Assembly: GCA_023375675.1 (NCBI GenBank) | Contig: JALQBC010000003.1 | Coordinates: 1,550,001-1,614,000, forward strand | Reading direction: 5' to 3' | DNA: 64,000 nucleotides | Origin: Cytospora piceicola | Taxonomy: Eukaryota; Ascomycota; Sordariomycetes; Diaporthales; Cytosporaceae | Part shown: in pieces, positions 59,334 to 64,000 of the stretch | Numbering within the stretch: position 1 is the stretch's first letter | Layout of the letters: every line of letters starts with the position of its first letter | The notes under the pieces: model-generated | Told to the model about the DNA's origin: nothing | The model's database searches: none | What the model saw: only the letters and a program-made list of their open reading frames with translations | Position numbers and translations under genes: made by a program

Positions 59334-60567
59334 GGCAACTAAAACGCACCATTAACGGCAGGGGAGGAGGTGGCAGGCTCATTCTACTCGCATGCGCAAT
59401 GCCCCTCTTACAACGCACCCTCGCCGACTGCGAATGCGGCTACTCAACAACGGTTAGCTTCAGCTCCAGCGAGGACACCTCGCAGCAATATGTCTTCACC
59501 GACCTGATAGAGACCAATTTCGCCAACATATCGGACATCTCCAAGAACGCGGACTGGGCGCGGCAGGCTTTCAATACGACGGCGGAAGCAGCGAGGGGCA
59601 CATACGGCGAGATGTTCGCCGTGGATAACGTCGAAACCCAGGATGAGAAGAACGGCAACGGCCTGCAGATTACTGTCAGGAGTGGTGAGGTCGAGGGGCT
59701 GCTGAGTGGAGGGGAGATCGACTCGACTCGGCTGGATTTGTTCTACGGAACATTCAGGAGCAGTGTGAAGTTAACGGATGTCAGTGGGACTGTGTCGGCT
59801 TTCTTTTGGGTAAGTATCGCATCCTTCTTGCGTGACCATGGGACGATGATAGCCTGTCCTGTGGAGGCATCCCTACTAACATATCGCATTAGTACTTCAA
59901 CGACACGCAGGAAATCGACATGGAGTTTCTCTCAAAAGATTTCCACACGGAAAACTCGAGCTACCCCGTCAACCTCGTCCTCCAGTCCAGAGCGTCCGCG
60001 GCCGCAGGTTACGACGCCAGCAAGACCGACAACTTCAAGGTGGCATACCTCCCATTCAACCCCTCGGCCGACTTCCACGAGTACAGGATGGACTTCACCC
60101 CCAGCCGTGTCGTTTTCTACGCCGACGGCGTAGTCCTGGCGGTCATGGACAGCCCCGACGGGGTGCCCTCCTCGGCCGGTCACCTCGCGCTGAGCCAGTG
60201 GAGCAACGGCAACCCATCGTGGTCGGGAGGCCCCCCGACGACGGACGCCGTCATGGACGTCAGGTACGTCAAGGCATATTTCAACAGCTCGGAGGGGGCC
60301 AGGCGGGATGAATTTGCAGCGCGGTGTAGGGACCCCACGGCGGCCGGGGCTATCTGTGCCATACCGGCTGTGACTTCGGACAACGGCACTGCGGCGGCTT
60401 TCTTTTTTTCTGGGCAGAAGAACATGACAGACAACCAGACTGTATCCTCGGACAGCGGAGTGAGCGGGAGCGAGGAGAATGGAGGGGCTTCCAAGGAGGC
60501 CTGTTTTCCGTTTTTGCTGCTGTTCTGGGCACTATTCGCCGCAGCTGGATATAGGCTTGGACTGTAG
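59330..60567 (+). CDS. GH16 family glucanase/transglycosylase, probably GPI-anchored
   Basis: Exons 59330-59809 and 59893-60567 (GTAAGT donor, CTAAC branch, TAG acceptor, phase 0) give 384 residues. The N-terminus is basic then hydrophobic (RLILLACAMPLLQ), consistent with a signal peptide ending before DCECGY. The GH16 jelly-roll motif EIDMEF sits directly after the exon junction, with nucleophile Glu near 167 and acid/base Glu near 171. VSAFFWYFNDTQ, YRMDFTPSRVVFYADG and LALSQWSNGNPSWSGGPP are conserved GH16 segments. Several N-glycosylation sequons occur. A Ser/Gly-rich tail ends in a hydrophobic C-terminus (CFPFLLLFWALFAAAGY), typical of GPI attachment. The family hydrolyses or transfers beta-1,3(4)-glucans at the cell wall; exact specificity is not readable here. 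Confidence 0.93.
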
Positions 60568-63477
60568 GATATTGTTTCACTGGATTCACTGGGCCACATA
60601 ATATTGCAGGGTTGGAGAAGGGTAAGTCATCGGTTGCATTCGAGGCTTTGGGCGCTTGGTGGCGGCGGCGAGGTCTTACCGCCCGGTTGGGTCGGAGGAC
60701 GGACGACATTACGAGACAAGACCCATCATAATACCAGGAAGGTTACACGACGAATGCGGACTACAACCTTGGCCATTTACTGGTGAGGCTGAGGCTGATT
60801 GATTCTTCTTCCAGTTTTATACGCATCATGGTTCACATAACTCGCATGACGTCTCAAAACCCCTTACCGGCGACCTCAGATTGCTGACCATGCCACCAGG
60901 TTCCTCAGGGATAGCACATAGTTCTTGACAGGTGTGTAAACTTCAGTACTGGCATTCGGAAGATCGTACTCGTGGTCGGAAGGGAGATCCAAGTTTGGCC
61001 AAGCTCCTTCGATATTGAGCTGCACCATCGTTCTAACCTGTCGTCGCTGGCAAGTTCTTGATAGCGACGGCCCGGTGTCGATTCTATCCTCGATTATTGT
61101 TTGTTTCCTTGGGAAAAGAGACGCGACTCTGCCTTATGATACCCCCTCCACGATACAGTCCTCTGGAAACCCTGGCACTCTTGCCGCACTTTCCCAGGAA
61201 ATCATGGGAGTACAGAGTTCAAGATACTCTTAGATCCGTCCAGAGTATCATCCAAATATTTGTGAGGCTATCCGTATTAGTTCTCCAGGCCAGTGATCTT
61301 AGACAGGCCGGATAGGCCAGGGGCTGAAAGAAGCAAGTGGACATTGGTGCCATGCCATACCGTTGGCACCGCATCAGGAAAACATTCGGAGTGCAGGAAC
61401 TTGTCTCTGGCATCAAATCGGAGCCTCTGGTCGTGGCAGATGCAGAGAAGCAGCATGTGATCAGGCAGCTGCCAATGGATTGCTGCGTGTGGGTTGAACT
61501 GCTTCAGGGGTGGCTCGCCTGTACTGTCCTGAAACGTTCCATGGCGCTCATATGATGGCTGCCCTACAACCCCTGTATCCTCTTTGATAGGAAGGATAAT
61601 ATGTTCCAAGGTTGGTAATCCTGACGCCTGGCCACCTAGCCATCCATGATGGACATTTGGCAATCTGGAGTGAAAGTATCTCATAGCCAAGATTGCCATC
61701 TGACACCGGGACAAGGTGAGTGGCCAGGGTGTATTCGTAATGCTTGTGATCACTGATTCATCCTGCTCGCAACCCCTTTCCCCCTTTACTTTTCCCCTTT
61801 CCCTTTTCTCCACAATTGAGAAGCAGAAGCGCTGACCAGCTGAGTTCAGGTTGTCAGATTGTCAAAGGCTGAAGATGCTGACTGGCTGGGAGTCCCAAGC
61901 AAGAGACCAAATGGTTATCTGACCGGAACCTCAATTCCTCCAACGACCATTGAGATTCAACTTCCCGCACCTTCACAAGACAAGCGGACAAGAGAGCAGA
62001 CGACCGACACCTTAAGGCGCCATGTTTGGCCTTCTGGTTCACGCCGCAGCCCCGATCTGTCGGGCCCAGCTAACGGACCGTTGGCTTGCCTTTGAAAACC
62101 TAGATAACCATTGAAGACCGACGGATTTCACTTTACGACTGGGCGATGACGGTGGTGTTCTCGGATCTAATAGACGCTTCAGAGACATGATGACGGGTGG
62201 GAAACACTCAAGCTCGGCTCGTCCGCCGTACTCTCTCCTCCACCAGGACAGGCCGGCTATCCGGCTTGCTGGACCACCCGTCATCGTGTCTTTCACTCTC
62301 AAGTTGCTGTCCTTGTCCGCCGTCATCTGAAGGATTTACCTCGATACCTGAAGCTACAGCTGAGACCTCACGGTCGACCAGCCCTAAGCAGACACTACGA
62401 TATCATAAGATGGTGTCAGGTCATATGCGCGCAACACATCTATCAGATCTCACTCTTTAGCTCATGCAGCTGATCGAAAAACATCAACATCAGCGAGGTG
62501 GCCAGGTCAACCTTGCGAAACACGCCTCTGTCTGAATCAACTAGCTATGGATATTACATACCAAAAGGCAGTCGAGGCTCGGCACGCCTCCCGTCGCTGA
62601 CTAGGCTTACACATTACGGTTCTTGGTTCGTAATTGGTCTAGAAAGCCAACACTCTCCCTGAACATTTCCTGTCTTTTCTTTTCTCCCCAGAACTTGATT
62701 CACTTTTACGTCTGTTTCATGCCATCCACGTATCCCGTTGCCTGGAGCAAGGGCGCAAGTGCGCAATTGCGCGCGTACTCGTACTTCCCTGCTCTATCTT
62801 GTCGAGAAGCTTGTCATCACGAACATGATCCAACCCGGAGGCCCTGGTTTGCAGAACGAGACCTGAAAAGGACGGATTATATCTAACTATAGATCGTCCA
62901 ACATCGTCCCACGAGTATGGGAGACGAGGCAAGACACCAAAGCCCGCATATCGACCGGGATCGCAGCAGTCCATAGCCTCTTGCCTTTTCGAGGCGCACC
63001 TTCGGCCTTGACTCGGCTGCCCTTCCATGTCGCTATCACATTATGGGATGGAGGCGGCTTCTAAGTGACGGTGTCGTGTGAGAAGAGAGGGATCTGTGTG
63101 GCGCCTGGAGCCTCATGTGAATTTATGCCAATTGTCTGTCATAGGCTTGGTGGCAATTAAATTATTCATTGGAGTGGCCGTTACGGATGTGGTCATGAGG
63201 CAAGTCTCTTGACATGTCAGTGCCACATGCTCCTATCAGTATTGTGAGCAGGTCCCCTCACCAGCAGCAATACAGCATACTCTTCGGTTGTCACTCCTTT
63301 GAATATGGCCAGAGGGTTTGTCTATATAGATGAGCTTCTCGTCCGGTCTTTATTACCTTCCTGACTTGCGAATACCGTGCATCCAGTCCTTACCTACAAT
63401 CCTCTTCGAAGCAGCACTCCTTTGCAACGCCTCCGGAAAAGAGAGATCACAAACACGTACTGCGACGGTTCTCCCAA
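60568..63477. other. Intergenic region, no supported gene
   Basis: About 2.9 kb between GH16 and GH64. Frames on either strand (e.g. minus 61277-61813) show no motif or splice support. A TATA-like CTATATAGAT near 63321-63330, 148 bases before the GH64 ATG, is the best promoter element. Confidence 0.5.
63322..63327 (+). promoter_or_regulatory. TATA-like element of the GH64 gene
   Basis: TATATA in the context GTCTATATAGATG lies about 150 bases upstream of ATG 63478, a typical fungal TATA distance. Confidence 0.4.
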
Positions 63478-64000
63478 ATGTCGACCGTCAACGATGCTTT
63501 GCAGGCCCGGAAGGACTCGAACGTCCTTCAGGCTCCAACGACATCAAAAGTGGCGTCGAAGTTGAGGAAGACTGTGTCATTGTCAACACAGACGAACTCG
63601 ACTCTCACCATTGCTCTTGTGAACAACACAAGCTCCTCCAACGTCTATGCCTACGTGAATGGGCTTGCTTCAGATAACAATAATGCTGTGTTCCTGTTGC
63701 AGAGGTGAGAATATTCCTTGTGAATGGAATATCTTTAAGTTAACATCCGGCGCCTTGTAGTGATGGTTCCACTGTCTACTATCCAACGTCACCGTCCAGC
63801 ACAGGCACAGCTCTGTCGCAGGACTGTGGCATCAAGTTGGGTGCACCAGGGAGCACCAGGACAGTGACTATCCCACGAACTGCAGGAGGTCGCATCTGGT
63901 TCAGCAGGGACGCAACCCTGACCTTCTTGCTTAACCCGGGACCCGCCCTAGTTGAGCCTTCGGTAACGAACACCAGTGATCCTAATTACAATATCTACTG
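63478..64000 (+). CDS. GH64 beta-1,3-glucanase, 3' end outside window
   Basis: Exons 63478-63704 and 63761 onward (GTGAGA donor, TTAAC branch site, TAG acceptor, phase 2) run to the window edge, giving the first ~155 residues. The visible part matches the N-terminal barrel of GH64 laminaripentaose-producing/thaumatin-like glucanases: SNVYAYVNGL, SDGSTVYYPTSPSS, CGIKLGAPGSTRTVTIP, GGRIWFSRDATLTFLLNPGP, LVEPSVTN. GH64 enzymes cleave beta-1,3-glucan to short oligosaccharides. Catalytic residues lie further on and are not visible. The N-terminus is polar and basic (MSTVNDALQARKDS) with no signal peptide, so this paralogue is either cytosolic, exported unconventionally, or has an unrecognised upstream exon. 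Confidence 0.88.

Noticed and set aside
63505..63530. tRNA T-arm-like GGACTCGAACGTCC (minus-strand GGACGTTCGAGTCC)
   Set aside because: Lies inside the GH64 coding exon and no acceptor, D or anticodon arms can be drawn.

Overview
The window is nuclear DNA of a filamentous ascomycete (Pezizomycotina, most likely a Sordariomycete; genus not determinable by eye). Almost every gene carries short introns of about 50-150 nt with GTNNGT-type donors, CTRAC/CTRAT branch sites and YAG acceptors. Intergenic regions are long, and the gene set is typically fungal: Zn2Cys6 and C2H2 regulators, a class I G-alpha, a hybrid histidine kinase, DUF3716, GH16 and GH64 enzymes, and a Yap1-binding/glomulin-like protein. 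Gene models below were built by joining reading frames across splice sites, and each join was checked for phase. I saw no rRNA, credible tRNA, CRISPR array or transposon.

Layout. 1-13.7 kb: the tail of a Zn2Cys6 regulator (5' end outside the window), a possible ~40-residue ORF, a minus-strand gene of unknown family (6195-7759), a YcaC-like isochorismatase (8263-9213) and a Ybp/Alf4/glomulin-family protein (11805-13711). 14-21.6 kb: the ribosome-biogenesis factor URB2, divergent from MIC10 over a 376 bp shared promoter; then a single-pass membrane protein of unknown function and a DUF1771-Smr protein with a CaaX-like C-terminus. 26-45.5 kb: a signalling-rich stretch. It holds the class I G-alpha (26115-27401), a DUF3716 protein, CDC123 divergent from the spliceosomal CWC21, a short Zn2Cys6 gene, a GAF/HisKA/HATPase/REC hybrid histidine kinase and a Cdc25-type Ras GEF with an SH3 domain. 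45.5-55.2 kb: a 9.7 kb gene-poor interval with short repeats and many CCTAGGTA-like palindromes. 55.2-64 kb: a C2H2/fungal-specific transcription factor, a secreted, probably GPI-anchored GH16 enzyme, and the start of a GH64 beta-1,3-glucanase cut by the window edge.

Functional themes. G-alpha, the Ras GEF and the histidine kinase are upstream sensors or switches that feed cAMP/PKA and MAPK signalling in filamentous fungi. URB2, CDC123 and CWC21 are housekeeping genes in 60S maturation, eIF2 assembly and splicing. GH16 and GH64 act on beta-glucans. Apart from the two divergent pairs, nothing suggests co-transcription, and there is no secondary-metabolite cluster.

No undescribed multi-gene system is evident. 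The points most worth a second look are the CaaX-like tail on the Smr protein, the stop-start uORF at GH16, the unknown spliced gene at 6.2-7.8 kb, the gene-poor interval before the C2H2 regulator, the truncated Zn2Cys6 gene, and the GH64 protein without a signal peptide.
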